Shown piece by piece: positions 45,158 to 55,420 of a DNA stretch of 64,000 nucleotides. Each line of letters starts with the position of its first letter. Position 1 is the first letter of the stretch. This DNA comes from Gracilaria gracilis (Eukaryota; Rhodophyta; Florideophyceae; Gracilariales; Gracilariaceae). Under the pieces are notes generated by a model. It did not search any database and was not told the DNA's origin. It saw only the letters and a list, made by a program, of their open reading frames with translations. Both the position numbers and the translations under genes were made by a program. The stretch is taken from the NCBI GenBank assembly GCA_030374805.1, contig JARGSG010000090.1:1-64000 (forward strand), in the 5' to 3' direction.

Positions 45158-45628
45158 CTTATAGAACCGAAAGGTGTACCATAGTATGTGTCAAATCGAA
45201 TTGTGTACATTTTATTACGCTTTCTCTCTAACTCTCGTGTTCCACAGGGGAGGACGAGAACTCCCCCAAGTGAGTGGGTGTCGTCATTTTTATCATCCAG
45301 TGACGTGAACAGAAAGGGGATAGAATTCGGGGGAGTGGGTTGACATTCAAGTACATAGAATAGAAGATACGGAGTACATGTGATATCATGTGAAAGTGTA
45401 ACAGTTTTTGGCAGTGAAGTTTTGTACAGGAAGGGAAATTTCCGTCCCAATTTTCGGAAAGTGATTCCGAAAAGTACTAAAACGGTGCGGTATTTCTACC
45501 ACACGTCGAGTGGAGGTGTGCGTTTCACGGGGGACCTGACATCACGTCGAGCGGCGAACACGTCTTGCAGCGAACGGCGACAACATCTAGAGTGCACCGC
45601 CGGGCGCATCGTCGTCGTCCGATTCCAT
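45158..45628. other. Intergenic interval
   Basis: No recognisable gene. The frame of the next protein is already open from about 45380, but the first ATG is at 45629. Confidence 0.4.
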
Positions 45629-47983
45629 ATGGGGAAACGTAAACCGAGAAGTGCGAATGCGAATGCGAAGGATGTAAGCGGGCGCGCATCAAAAGGGCGA
45701 ACGCGTGCAGAGGTGTTAGGTCGGGGTCGCGAGGATGGTTTGGGTAGTACTACGCGTGCGCCTCGAAGCGGCGATGTGGAAAATGGCGAGGGCGGTATTG
45801 GGCGTACTTCGCGCCCTCCTCGAAGCGGATTACGTGGGAAAGGTAGGAAGAACACGGGGACGCGTGATCGAGGCCGATCTTTGGAGCGAACCGAGCGAAT
45901 CGAGCGAACCGAGCGAACCGAGCGCACCGAGCAAACGGAGCGAACCCAGCGAACCAATCAAACGGTAAGTGCTTTGGTAACACAAGCTACTCCGCTTCCA
46001 CATGAGATGGGAAATGGAGGAGGGGAAAGCAGGGGAGGGATGGGAGGAAGGCAGGAGGATGATGCGCGGGGCGGTAGGGATAGAGGTGGGCGGCGAAGGG
46101 GCGAGGACTCCACGCAAGTTGTAGAAGAAGGCGAGTGTGGAGATGTCATAGAGAAGGGGAGAGAGCGTCGCAGTGGGGGGGAGGGAAGGACGATAGCAAG
46201 AAGTACTAGTGCGAAAGTTAGCCGTGGTATTCGAGGGAAGGAGGGAGAGAGAGTGGCTGGGGTTGGCGTTCGGGAGGGGAGGGGTCGCGAAAGAGAAGTA
46301 GGAGGAGGCGTTCAGGAGGCGAGGAACGAGGGCATGGAGGTTGTGGTTGATGTTAGGAGGAATAGAATGGTGGGCAGAGAAAGAACTGTAGGACCGCGAC
46401 ATACTGCGATGCGGGAGGAAGAGGAAGTGGGGGGTATGAGGCATATGAGGGAGCATGGAAACGCAGAGGGCAGTGGGAGGCGAATTAGGCGTGTGGGCGA
46501 TAGAATGGGGAGCCACGCCAATTTGGAGAGGATGGAATGGCTCCGAGACAATTTGACCGGGAGAGTTGTGGGACGTAGCAGTGGTGGATCAGTGATTGAG
46601 AATGTGAGAGACAATATACCAGTGGATGGGAGGGTATTCGAAGGAGAAGATGTCGTTGTCGGGAACAGGCATAGAACTGGAGGGAACTTTGTGGAAACCG
46701 TGGTACGAACGCCTGAAGGAATACGTGTGAGGCATCATGCCGTTCGAATTGAGTACGATGTGCATGAAACAGGAGTCGACGATTCTGGGGATCGTGGAGA
46801 GAGGAACGGAGCAAGGGAAATGGGAACTACGGGAATAGCAGGAGGAGATGAAGAGGACTTACGCGTGTTGCCAAGGTCTGCACTGGTTGAGAGGGTGAAT
46901 TCGTTGAAAGGAAAGCTGGGAAATATAAAGGGGGATCACTATCCCATCATGGTGAGTTTGAAGCTCACGCAGAAAGAATTTGAACGGGTGAGGGAGGAGC
47001 TGAAGCAGCAAAATGTGTTGATTGAAAGTTTAAGGGAGGCTGTGAAGGGTAGGAAGCAAAGAGGGTGTGGGAAGGAAGTGAAGGGGCGTCGAAAACATGA
47101 AATAGAGGTGCCAGAATGTTTTTACAGATTTGCAAGGGCTGTATTTGATATGATTCTCCACTATGCGAAGTTGGAGGCGTCAGAACTCTGTTTTGACACG
47201 GAGAACGTTGGTAGGAGCTGGAAGAACAGGAGTGAGACGGGGGGAGAAAGTAGGGAGGGCAGCATATTTGTGGTTGGGGAGAAGGAGATGGTACCTCGGT
47301 GCCCGTATCAAGTGGCCTATGAGATGAGGGCGTATACGCCATCAACGGAGGGAGGAAGTGATGTGCTGTTGAAGTATGTGGTGGAGACGGAAATAATGGG
47401 AGATACTTGGGAGACGATACGAGAAGCGGGAAGGAAACAGGAGTGTGTGGATAATGTGAGTGCGGACAAGTGTCTGATGCAGCGGATGAAGCAGACATTA
47501 AGCGATGTGATTGGGGTGCGGAAGCGGGCGGCTGGCGACAAGTTATTCTCCATCCTTGGATATGATTTGATTCCGAAACGTGCGAAACCTACTGAGGGGA
47601 CTGAGCTATGGGAAGAGCTAAAGCACCAGATGGGGGAGGCGCGCGAGAAGCTGATGGGAAGGGAGGAGGGCGGGGGGAATGAGTTGTGTGCGTGGAGAAC
47701 GAGCCGGTTCGAAGACCTTGCGTATTCTGGGTCCCGTGCGGTTGGGCCACCATGGGAGGTTGATGATGAAGATATGTACTTCAGGAATGGGATCGCGGTG
47801 GCAGTGTTGGAGGAGTATATGGGATACGCAGTGGAGAGGCAAAGTAACGGTGAGCGGCAGTACGTGGATGGGACCGTGATGCACCTTGCGAGACTTGACG
47901 TCTGGATTGCCTGTGTGGTGAAAACTATGAACGCGGTTGTGGGACGTGGAGGGCAAAGACAGCTTTCGTTCTCTACTTTGTAA
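45629..47983 (+). CDS. Large Arg/Gly-rich protein with RTE repeats and a helical C-terminal domain, function unknown
   Basis: 784 codons from the first in-frame ATG (MGKRKPRSANANAKD) to TAA 47983. The N-terminal half is Arg/Gly/Glu-rich and disordered, with a three-residue ERT tandem repeat (nine units, about 45889-45960), also visible in DNA as a GAGCGAACC-type repeat. From residue about 410 it becomes structured: a coiled coil (LTQKEFERVREELKQQN), then a conserved-looking helical domain with CFYRFARAVFDMILHYAKLE and YAVERQSNGERQYVDG. After the TAA the same frame stays open to 48316 (GTYLPGAVEGILGVAWQSL), so the original protein may have been about 110 residues longer. RG-rich tracts are common in nucleic-acid-binding proteins. 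I recognise no family. It lies downstream of the SET gene on the same strand. Confidence 0.65.
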   Translation: MGKRKPRSANANAKDVSGRASKGRTRAEVLGRGREDGLGSTTRAPRSGDVENGEGGIGRTSRPPRSGLRGKGRKNTGTRDRGRSLERTERIERTERTERTEQTERTQRTNQTVSALVTQATPLPHEMGNGGGESRGGMGGRQEDDARGGRDRGGRRRGEDSTQVVEEGECGDVIEKGRERRSGGEGRTIARSTSAKVSRGIRGKEGERVAGVGVREGRGREREVGGGVQEARNEGMEVVVDVRRNRMVGRERTVGPRHTAMREEEEVGGMRHMREHGNAEGSGRRIRRVGDRMGSHANLERMEWLRDNLTGRVVGRSSGGSVIENVRDNIPVDGRVFEGEDVVVGNRHRTGGNFVETVVRTPEGIRVRHHAVRIEYDVHETGVDDSGDRGERNGAREMGTTGIAGGDEEDLRVLPRSALVERVNSLKGKLGNIKGDHYPIMVSLKLTQKEFERVREELKQQNVLIESLREAVKGRKQRGCGKEVKGRRKHEIEVPECFYRFARAVFDMILHYAKLEASELCFDTENVGRSWKNRSETGGESREGSIFVVGEKEMVPRCPYQVAYEMRAYTPSTEGGSDVLLKYVVETEIMGDTWETIREAGRKQECVDNVSADKCLMQRMKQTLSDVIGVRKRAAGDKLFSILGYDLIPKRAKPTEGTELWEELKHQMGEAREKLMGREEGGGNELCAWRTSRFEDLAYSGSRAVGPPWEVDDEDMYFRNGIAVAVLEEYMGYAVERQSNGERQYVDGTVMHLARLDVWIACVVKTMNAVVGRGGQRQLSFSTL

Positions 47984-48316
47984 GGGACTTATCTACCTGG
48001 GGCTGTGGAAGGAATACTGGGGGTAGCCTGGCAATCGCTACAGGAGGAGCATGCCCAGGAGTTTGAGAGCGATGGGTTTGTGGATGGAGATCCGGGGTGT
48101 GTGTCGGGAAACTCTGGGATAACTGCGACAGTTGGGCTGTGGGTACCATCGAGGGAGAAGATATACCTAGCTGTGAGGGAGGACTATTTTATGGCAAAAC
48201 TAACACGGAGACTAGGTACAGTTCTCGATTGTTACATAGCGGCCGGTCGCGAGTTTCGCGAGTTTCGGGCGGTTGGTGGCACACCAGGCGGAACGCAGGG
48301 AAGGGACAGGGGTTGA

Positions 48317-48506
48317 TGGTAGGGAAGAGGCGGGCTACTAAGGGTAGGGTGAGGTGCAGAGGGGGGGGGGGGAGAAGGGGTGGAAGTATGTGTGGGATGG
48401 GGAAGAGATGCTTCTTGTTTCTCATGTCATGCGTATCTTCACTCCTTCCAATTGAAACGAAGCGGGTTTAAATTTTTATGAAGCTGAAGCTAACAGGGAA
48501 TAGAGG
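48317..48506. other. Convergent gene boundary
   Basis: Short interval between the ends of the Arg/Gly-rich gene and the transposase, containing a run of 12 G. Confidence 0.35.
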
Positions 48507-51500
48507 CTACGTGTTGGATGGTAAATAAGGCTCGGCGGTGGGGTCTCGATAGAACCGATTGAGATAGAATCGGTGAAAGCGCCAGTGTAGACGAGAAGTG
48601 AGGGAAGGAGCGGGGTAGTTCTGGCGGAGAACATGAACGGAGCCAAGGATGGAGGAAGAAGGGATGAGTCCATACCAAGGAAAAACTTTATCGGAAGTGG
48701 AGTGGGTAGAGATGGGAACTGGGTGGATGGTGTGATTATGTTCTTCGTCTGTTGCCCATCGGAGGCAAACGCAGTTGAGGGTGAGGTCAACGTCGTCGCT
48801 GGGTGGGACGAGGTCCATGAACTGGACGAAGGTGAACTCCTTGGGAGAAGAAGTTGAAGAAGAAAGGTCGAAACGAAGAAGGGAGATGAGTATGCAAACC
48901 CAGACAATGGATGTGGAGGGGGGGAGGTGGAGCCGGCGACGAGAATGTGGGAGAACTTTGGGGACTTGGATGGACCGAAGGAGGGGGTGGCAAAAATTCG
49001 TTGGATGAGACGGACTGGAGGACCCTGGGGCGCGAGCTCGTTCCGCTCTTCAATGTAGTTGTCGAGTGTTGGGATGTAACCGCCGACGACGTAAGCGGAG
49101 TTGACTATGGTGAGTCGAGCCTGAAAGAGGGCGGGGGAGTTGTCAGTGAGTTGTAGGACTTCGAGAGAGAGGGTGATAAAGGATGGGGGGGCGTCACTTC
49201 CGAATTGTGCAAGAATGGATAGGGTATCGGGGGGGAAGAGGTCTTGAAGAGATTTGTGAGGGAGGTGAGGATTGGAGCGAATGAATTTGTGGGCAGTGAC
49301 TAGGTCAGCGAAGGAGATGTGTTTGCCATCACGGACGAAACCGGGTTCTCGGGATTGGAGGGAGGAAGCGAGGCCAGGGGAGGAGGAGGTGATGGAAGGG
49401 TTTGTGGAGACGGGATTCCAGTCCTTGATGGCTTGGAGCCGTGGATGGCACGAATGGTTTCTTGATGTACGGTGGACCTGCGCTTTGAGGTTTTGGAGTA
49501 GTGGGACTTGAAGAGGGTGTGAGCGTGCTCTAATATGCCGGCATCATTAAAGTGGAGGCCTCCGAAGCGGCGAATGTCCTTGACAATGTGGTCGAAGAGG
49601 TGGAATTTGAGGGTTCCGAGGCTGGAAGTGGGGTGGGGGCCGAGGAAGAGTACGGCTGTGCGCCTGAAGGAGTGGATTTGGTTGTGGAGGTCGGTGAGGG
49701 GGGCGTCGGTCCATTCGGTGAAGGTGTTGTATCGCATGGGGGCGAGGAGGAGGTCTGAGTACTTGGAGAAGACGGAAGTGATGGGAGCTGAATCGACTTC
49801 GTCACAGCATCGGTCGAAGAAGGCGCCGATGAAGGGGAAGACCATGTCGAGTGCGCCGTAGGCTTTTGCTTCGAGCATACCACGTAAGCCGTCGGTAGTG
49901 AAGAAACCGTTGAGAGATTGACCGTTTTCGGAAGTGGAAAAGTCGATGTGGAGTCCGTTTGCGGGGGAGTGCTTTTCGATGGCGGAGAGGATGGTGTTTG
50001 AATGTTTGAGGATGGAAGTGTGGACGGAGTTGAAGGGGCGACGAGACTTGGAGGAACGGGGGGTGGTGAAGAGTGCTTCTGAGCGGAGTCTCTCGATGGC
50101 GGTGAGCTTGATGAGCTTGGAGACGCCGAGGTGGAAGTTGTGGAGTGGTTCGAAGGTGAAGATGTTGTAAGGGGAGAGGAGTGGGGCGATGTTGAGAAGA
50201 GGGTATGATTCGAAGAGGGAGGAGTACTTTGCGAGGGAGAGGGAGTGGGGGGCTTCAAGGGCTTTTTCCTTTGTTTTGCGGGAGATTCTGGGCTTACGAG
50301 CAAGGAGAGCGTCTTGTGATTGTTGGAGGAGATTGGAGTGTGATTTGCGTGCGGCGAGGGTCTGGTGCTAATTTCGGGGGGAAGGGGATTGAATGTGTAG
50401 GGGGAGGTCTGTGCTGAAGACGGTGCATCTATGACAAGGGTGTTGGGGGCGGGTTCCGTGGGAGATGGCGAGGATGTCTTTTGCTTCTGGGATGTCGGCG
50501 CAGTAACTGGCGATGATTGGGTGACAGTGGCGGAGAACGCCATGGGCGTGACGGAAGGAGAAGCCGTTGAGACCGGAGGAAAGGAGGGGGCAGAGGAGGT
50601 TGGAGATGGCGAGCTGAATGAGTTCTATTTTGGTGTGGCGGGGGATGTGAGAGGAGGTCTGAGGGATGGAGTCATAGTCTCGGGAGGGGTTGGTTGGGAG
50701 AAATGAGGTTGGCAAGTATCCGAGAAGGTTGAGGTGTTCGGTGATGCACTTGCGACGGAAGGCATCGGAGAAGTTGAGAAGGGTGATTTGAAGGGGGTAG
50801 GAGGTGATGGAAGAGGATTTGAGGGAGGTGGAGGACTTGTCGGAGTAGATTTGGACCAAGCCAATGAAGGAGTCGATACCGGTGGATTCGGTGGTGTGCC
50901 AGATGCAGGAATCGTTGGAGGAGTGTATGATTGCGGCTTTGAGGGCGGGGAGTGCTTCTTTTCCGAGGCCTCGAGGGTGGAGGCCATGGGGTGGGCGAAA
51001 GCGGGAGAGGCGGAAGGTGTTGTGTGAGAGACGGGGTGGAATAAGGTGTTGTGGAAGTGTGCGAGGGCGAGTTGTTGTTTGAGGACCTGGATGGGGTCCT
51101 TTCGGAAGATGGTTGTGGAGAAGAGCTGCTGTGGGTCGGAGAGGGTGGTGGGAGCGAAGCCGATGTTGCCGACTCGGTGTTGGAAGAGGTCTGTTTGAAG
51201 TTTGAGACACTGGGAGGCGGAGGAGACGGCGTTGTGGAAGGCGGATTTGGAGAAGGCGGGGTCGTGGAGGAGGGAGATGAGTTCGTCAGCCTTTCGGAGG
51301 CCGAAGGAGGAGGTGATGGAAGAGATGTAGAGGACCATGCGTTCGAGGTGGGGGTTGTTGAGGAGGGAGAAGGAAGGGGGAGGAGGGAAGTAGGGGAGGC
51401 GGAGATGGAGCCGACGGGGGTGGTGGCAATGTGGTAGGCGTCCTGGGTGTGGAGGGAGAGGGAGAGTTGCTGGTGGTGGTAGGAGTCGTCGTCTGCGATG

Positions 51501-51721
51501 GGGACGTTGTCGGAAGGGTGGTTTGTGGGAGGGGGAGGTGTATGGAGGTGGGGGGTAGACTTGTGACGCTTGATCCGTGGGGGGAAGTGGGGGAGGCCTC
51601 CGCCTGGGGAGAGGAAACGCTTGTTTGGGTTGAGGCGATTGGGGCATCTCCTCTGGTGCCTTTGGATGGCGGGGATGGTGCTGGCGAAGAAGGAGCAGCC
51701 TTCAAAGCAGCAGTTGGGCAT
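48507..51721 (-). pseudogene. Plavaka/KDZ-type DDE transposase of the 18.5-kb element
   Basis: About 1,070 codons from ATG 51721 to the stop at 48507, in shifting frames. The N-terminus is a zinc finger (CCFEGCSFFASTIPAIQRHQ, C-C-H-C pattern). After a Pro/Ser-rich linker comes a helical part, then the core: QIYSDKSSTS (first catalytic Asp near 50.84 kb), SYPLQITLLNF, FRRK and LNLLGYLPTS; then NGFSFRHAHGVLRHCHPIIA, CADIPEAKDI and HPCHRC; then PLHNFHLGVSKLI and LKFHLFDHIVKDIRRFGGLH with ILEHAHTLFKSHYSKTSKR. This is the order and wording of Plavaka-type transposases. A C-terminal part (YVVGGYIPTLDNYIEERNEL, VFPWYGLIPSSSILGSVHV) follows. It is broken by a TAG at 50368-50370 and three or more frame changes (near 51.4, 51.0 and 48.95 kb). 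Confidence 0.82.
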
Positions 51722-52069
51722 GGCGGGGAAGGTTGGGGGGGTGTTGGAGAGGATTGGGGGTACGTAGCGGGGAGCGTAATATGGCGCACGGACGGTGGGA
51801 CAGAGTGGTGGGGATTATTGCACGTGATTCGAAGGCGTTTCATATATTTAGTAAACGAATGCCTGATGTGAAAGGTGTTGACTAGTGAACCGATCTCCAC
51901 AAACTGAAAAGGTATTCGATCTATTTGTATACTCCTATTCCTATTCGATAAACAGCTATTTAAGTTTCTATCTAAGTGTCTATCTCGCTATTCGCCGCCG
52001 TATACATGAACGTAGGTGACACTAACACACTTACATTGTGCTGCGAAACTACCATAAACGAAAGAAGCA
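51722..52069. other. Non-coding interval upstream of the transposase
   Basis: Probably holds the transposase promoter. From about 51910 it becomes AT-rich, with TATTC- and CTAT-rich stretches. No gene is seen. Confidence 0.4.
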
Positions 52070-52251
52070 TGCTAGTTTCCCTTCAATCCAAACTAGCAAA
52101 GATGGAAAAAATTTGGAATAATTCTTTCGAGAAAAACTAGCACAAGTGGAAAGGTGGAAATATTTTCGGAAATTAGCACTTCCAAATTTGGATAAATTCA
52201 CCGGTTTTTCGTTCGTTTTAATTCGGTCATTTTTGACCGCCAAACTAGCAT
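52070..52251. repeat. Right subterminal cluster of GCTAGTT motifs
   Basis: TGCTAGTTT (52070), AACTAGCAA (52091), AACTAGCAC (52135), a variant AATTAGCAC (52171) and AACTAGCAT (52243). They mirror the left cluster in motif and mixed orientation. Confidence 0.7.
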
Positions 52252-52266
52252 TCCGATAACACCGAC
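52242..52266 (-). repeat. Right terminal inverted repeat of the 18.5-kb transposon
   Basis: Read on the minus strand it starts GTCGGTGTT, then a variable triplet, then GGAATGCTAGTTT. GGAC (52267-52270) follows on the plus strand and matches the left flank. Confidence 0.8.
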
Positions 52267-52270
52267 GGAC
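52267..52270. repeat. Target-site duplication GGAC (right)
   Basis: Copy of 33752-33755. Confidence 0.6.
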
Positions 52271-52443
52271 ATATTGCGTAGCCATATTTGTTGAAAAACG
52301 GTCAGCGAGACCGATGACAGTTATAACTATCAAATGGCCGGGGGTTCGAACCACAGGCGCGCCTCTGCGCGGTAGTCCGGAGTGCGTTGATGGGGTTTGA
52401 CGAGGGACAAGCAGACGCGGTGTAGCACGGCGGCCGCGGGAAG

Positions 52444-52948
52444 TGTGGTACCGTGAGCGTAGTTGCCACGTGGGTGTCCGATCTTTAATGGAATAAGTGG
52501 ATGGACCGATAGGATAGAAACTACAGTAGCACATAGAGTACATATTTTCTGAGGTGCACTCGGCAGATGGCACCTCAAAGTGGCCCACGTGGGCGCCACA
52601 CTGGAGGTCGAGCCCCGCTCACCCTTAAAGTGATCGTGGCGCTCCCTCCCCCACTATATTGTAAAGTTAAGCACCTTCTGGTTAAGTCTACAACCACCTG
52701 GTTTCTACAGTCAACCTCGTGGTTTACCTAGGACTATTCAGGCTTTACTAGCACGCTGCGCGCCGTCCACCGGATCTACCTAACGGTTACGGTCAAGCCA
52801 GCTGCTATCTCGCGCCCCCAGTGGTAGGTGCTGCCACACACCCCTCGGTATCCTTTATCCTGCCTTCTAGTTCGAGCCCACGCGCGCTCCCTAGCCACGC
52901 GTCCACATGAATTACCCAATTGGACACAGCTCCTGCTGTTATACCACA
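52444..52948 (+). repeat. 5' LTR of element 2 (505 bp)
   Basis: Starts TGTGGTA and ends TACCACA, a perfect inverted repeat with TG...CA ends. Near the start it has GTTGCCACGTGGG, like GGTGCCACGTGGG in the element 1 LTR, and its length is nearly the same. Confidence 0.85.
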
Positions 52949-52951
52949 TTT

Positions 52952-52969
52952 TGGTGTCCCGACTTAGAA
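52952..52969 (+). other. Primer-binding site of element 2
   Basis: TGGTGTCCCGACTTAGAA lies three bases after the LTR and differs from element 1 by one base. Confidence 0.7.
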
Positions 52970-53093
52970 ATTGTGGAATCGCCAATTGGCCCGAAAAGAA
53001 GTTTTGAAAGGAAGGAAGTGGAATTAGAATACCGATCGGAGTTTGAGTATCACTGGAAAGCGATTTAGGTAATCATCAATTGACCAATTGGAT

Positions 53094-55291
53094 ATGTCGA
53101 CGAACCCTGTTCGAACCAGAGGATCATCTAGCCGAGGATCGGGCGTGGGCCCCTCCTCATACGCTAGGCCCATCCTGGATGACCCCGAGGAATTATTTCG
53201 TCATAAATCCACCATGGTCCACGCCGATGACGGGGAGCCGACGGCTATAGAAGCCGCTCCCCCGGCGAACCAATCGGTACTATATCGGCCTCCGGTACCG
53301 TCGGAGGCTAGCGCAGATACTGACCCTGTGGTATTAAATGACGAGAAACCTACGATAGTAGTTCCACGTCTGGACCTGGAGGCGATCACCCGTATGGTTG
53401 CAGACAGAGCTGCAGTGGAACTATCCGACAGGATGCCCGCATTGTTGTTGCATTTCATCGAGCAGCACGCTCGGGAATACATAGACCAAATGGTGCAAGA
53501 GTCACTGAAGGAGCACCAAGTGGTGCCACTACAGGACATCTCAGCCACGCTATTTAATACACCAATCGGTACGGGAAACCCTCAGGTTTATACAGCGACG
53601 AAGACAGTCCACCCCAATCTTCCTTTTAGACCGATTGGTGAGAAGCTAATTGACCCCCACCTGGAAAGGGCAAACTCTCACAGGGGTGAAGGTCCGAGGA
53701 TTATATACCTTCCGGAACCAACGGGTAGAGCCATACAGGACGACGAGAAGAGGAGTCCTGGTGGTGGTGATTCGTCTGACGCGGAGGATGAGCCGCGACG
53801 AAGACCAAAAGGTAAGAAGAAGACAAATAGGAGGAAGAAGAAGAGTCATGGGTCTGACCCGGACTCTTCGAGCTCCGACACTGATTCGGACTAGTCCATG
53901 ACGATGGCCGTCGAGGTAGAAGGAAAAGGAAGAACAACAACCGAAAGGCCAAGAAATCCCGAAACGGGAAAGCCAAACGGTATGAGAAGTCGGACTCAGA
54001 ACTCGACACAGATACGGACAATGACTTGCAGGTGATGCAACCGCTCAATGATCTGTTGACCAAAGCGGTGGACTATAGAACCTGTAGGTTAGTGAACAGA
54101 AGCTCTGAGTACACTAGTTCAGTGGCTCAGAAAATAACTAAGCAGCACAAGCGGCTTAATTTCCAAATGGGAGATACGACCTTCAGCGGGGACGACCCTA
54201 TCGCGATCATAGACTTCTTGCAGAGGTTTAAGATCGCATTTGAACAGAATGGGTTTTCGGAAGGCGCATCCATGTGGCTCTTTCAGTTATACCTCAAAAG
54301 GCAAGCGCCTACACTGCTGCACAGCAGGATGCAAGGAAGTACTATGGCGGTGGACGAAGACCAGACGGAAATGTTAAGTTCCTACCCACAGGTGGTGAAT
54401 TACCTATTGGAGACATATGCAACTGATGAGTTCATCCAAGAAGCGTACGGGGAAGTTCTCAACTACCGTCAGAGGTCCGGACAAACCGAGACGGAATTCG
54501 CGAAGTCATTGTTCGCCATGGCCTACAGATGCGGTAATGTATTCACCACTACCAGGCTGAAGTCAATGCTGGCCGACAACGTTGATCAGTCCATAAAAGC
54601 CCAAGTGAGGAACTACTTGGCAACCAACCAGAAAGTGGACTACAACGGACTCGCTCGATATGCACAAGCTTTAGAGGATACACACCGAGCTGGAAAGAGA
54701 TCCTCGACCTCGACAATTAAGCCGTTAAGGACGAAAGACAAGGCACGCCGAAAGGTATTGGAGGTGGACTACTCTTCAGAGGAGACGGCACAGGGAGCAA
54801 CGCCGGCAGGTACGGGGATTAACATAGTTGGAACGGGCTACCACAATGGGGTCTCAACACCGTCCAACTGGTCAACCGCAGTCCCGTCGACGCCGAGTGG
54901 TCCGCTGACAATGACGTCAGAACCGATCGCCGGTGAGCACGTGTTGGCAGTACCTCAGTATACGCCACAAAGCCAACAGAGTACATACCGCACGGCCCTT
55001 GGCATGCCTTCCACGGTTTCTGGACCACCGCCTGGCCAACGCTCGCTGTCCATGGCAATCCGAGATCCCGCCACAGGAAACTTCCTTTGCTGGCTGTGCC
55101 TATCGCCCCACCATCTGGCTGAGGTGTGCCCTAATGTGGCACCGGCAGCACGTGCCGCCTTACTACAAGCGAGGCAGAGCAACCACCAAGACGTTTTTGG
55201 GCCAACCATGCAACGCCGGGGAAACCGACAGGACACACCCGCCCCCAACCGCCAAAGGAGCCCAAACGGTCAATTTGGTTTCTTCTTCTGA
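53094..55291 (+). CDS. gag: gag region of element 2 (fossil)
   Basis: Has the ILDDPEELFRH motif near the start, a basic Ser/Asp linker, the Gag core from about 54.17 kb (MGDTTFSGDDPIAIIDFL, near-identical in element 1) and a late CWLCLSPHHLAEVC zinc-knuckle-like motif. The region is not a single frame. Confidence 0.8.
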
Positions 55292-55420
55292 GGTCCAGGA
55301 CGAAGCTTCTCAACAGGGAGCTGGCCCTTCCCAACAGGAGGAAAACGCCTAAAGGTCGTCACACAGGCCGCTGCCGACCAGCTTCCTTCGGAAGGCCACC
55401 CAGTTCCAACTGGTTTTCGT

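Larger units (their letters stand above)
33756..52266. mobile_element. 18.5-kb Plavaka/KDZ-type DNA transposon carrying DNA- and chromatin-modification genes
   Basis: It is bounded by 25-bp inverted repeats (33756-33780 and 52242-52266), each starting GTCGGTGTT and containing GGAATGCTAGTTT, with a GGAC duplication outside. GCTAGTT motifs cluster just inside both ends. Genes in order: coiled-coil protein (minus), ApbA/PanE-like protein (plus), ParB-like plus dioxygenase-like protein (minus), hairpin block, DNA methyltransferase and SET (plus), Arg/Gly-rich protein (plus), transposase (minus). Every cargo gene lies inside the repeats. No capsid, DNA polymerase, retroviral-type integrase or tyrosine recombinase is present inside, so it is neither a Polinton nor a Starship. 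Most genes carry single stops or frameshifts, so this copy is inactive. Confidence 0.8.

Noticed and set aside
45496-46814. Long minus-strand ORFs opposite the RG-rich gene
   Set aside because: Repeats such as RSVRSVRS simply mirror the ERT repeat; no domain is seen.
49530-50543. 337-codon Ser/Pro/Thr-rich minus-strand ORF
   Set aside because: It is a low-complexity shadow frame over the transposase; the conserved motifs (PLHNFHLGV, LKFHLFDHIV) lie in a different frame.
50431-51871. Gly/Glu/Val-rich plus-strand ORFs opposite the transposase
   Set aside because: Composition mirrors the Pro/Ser-rich opposite strand and no motif is present, so they are treated as antisense shadows.
33756-52266. 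The 18.5-kb element as a Polinton, virus insertion or Starship
   Set aside because: No DNA polymerase B, capsid, packaging ATPase, retroviral-type integrase or captain tyrosine recombinase is visible inside the repeats, while a Plavaka-type DDE transposase is.
52330-52410. tRNA gene suggested by GGTTCGAACC
   Set aside because: The B-box-like match has no A box at the right distance on either strand and no acceptor or T-stem pairing.
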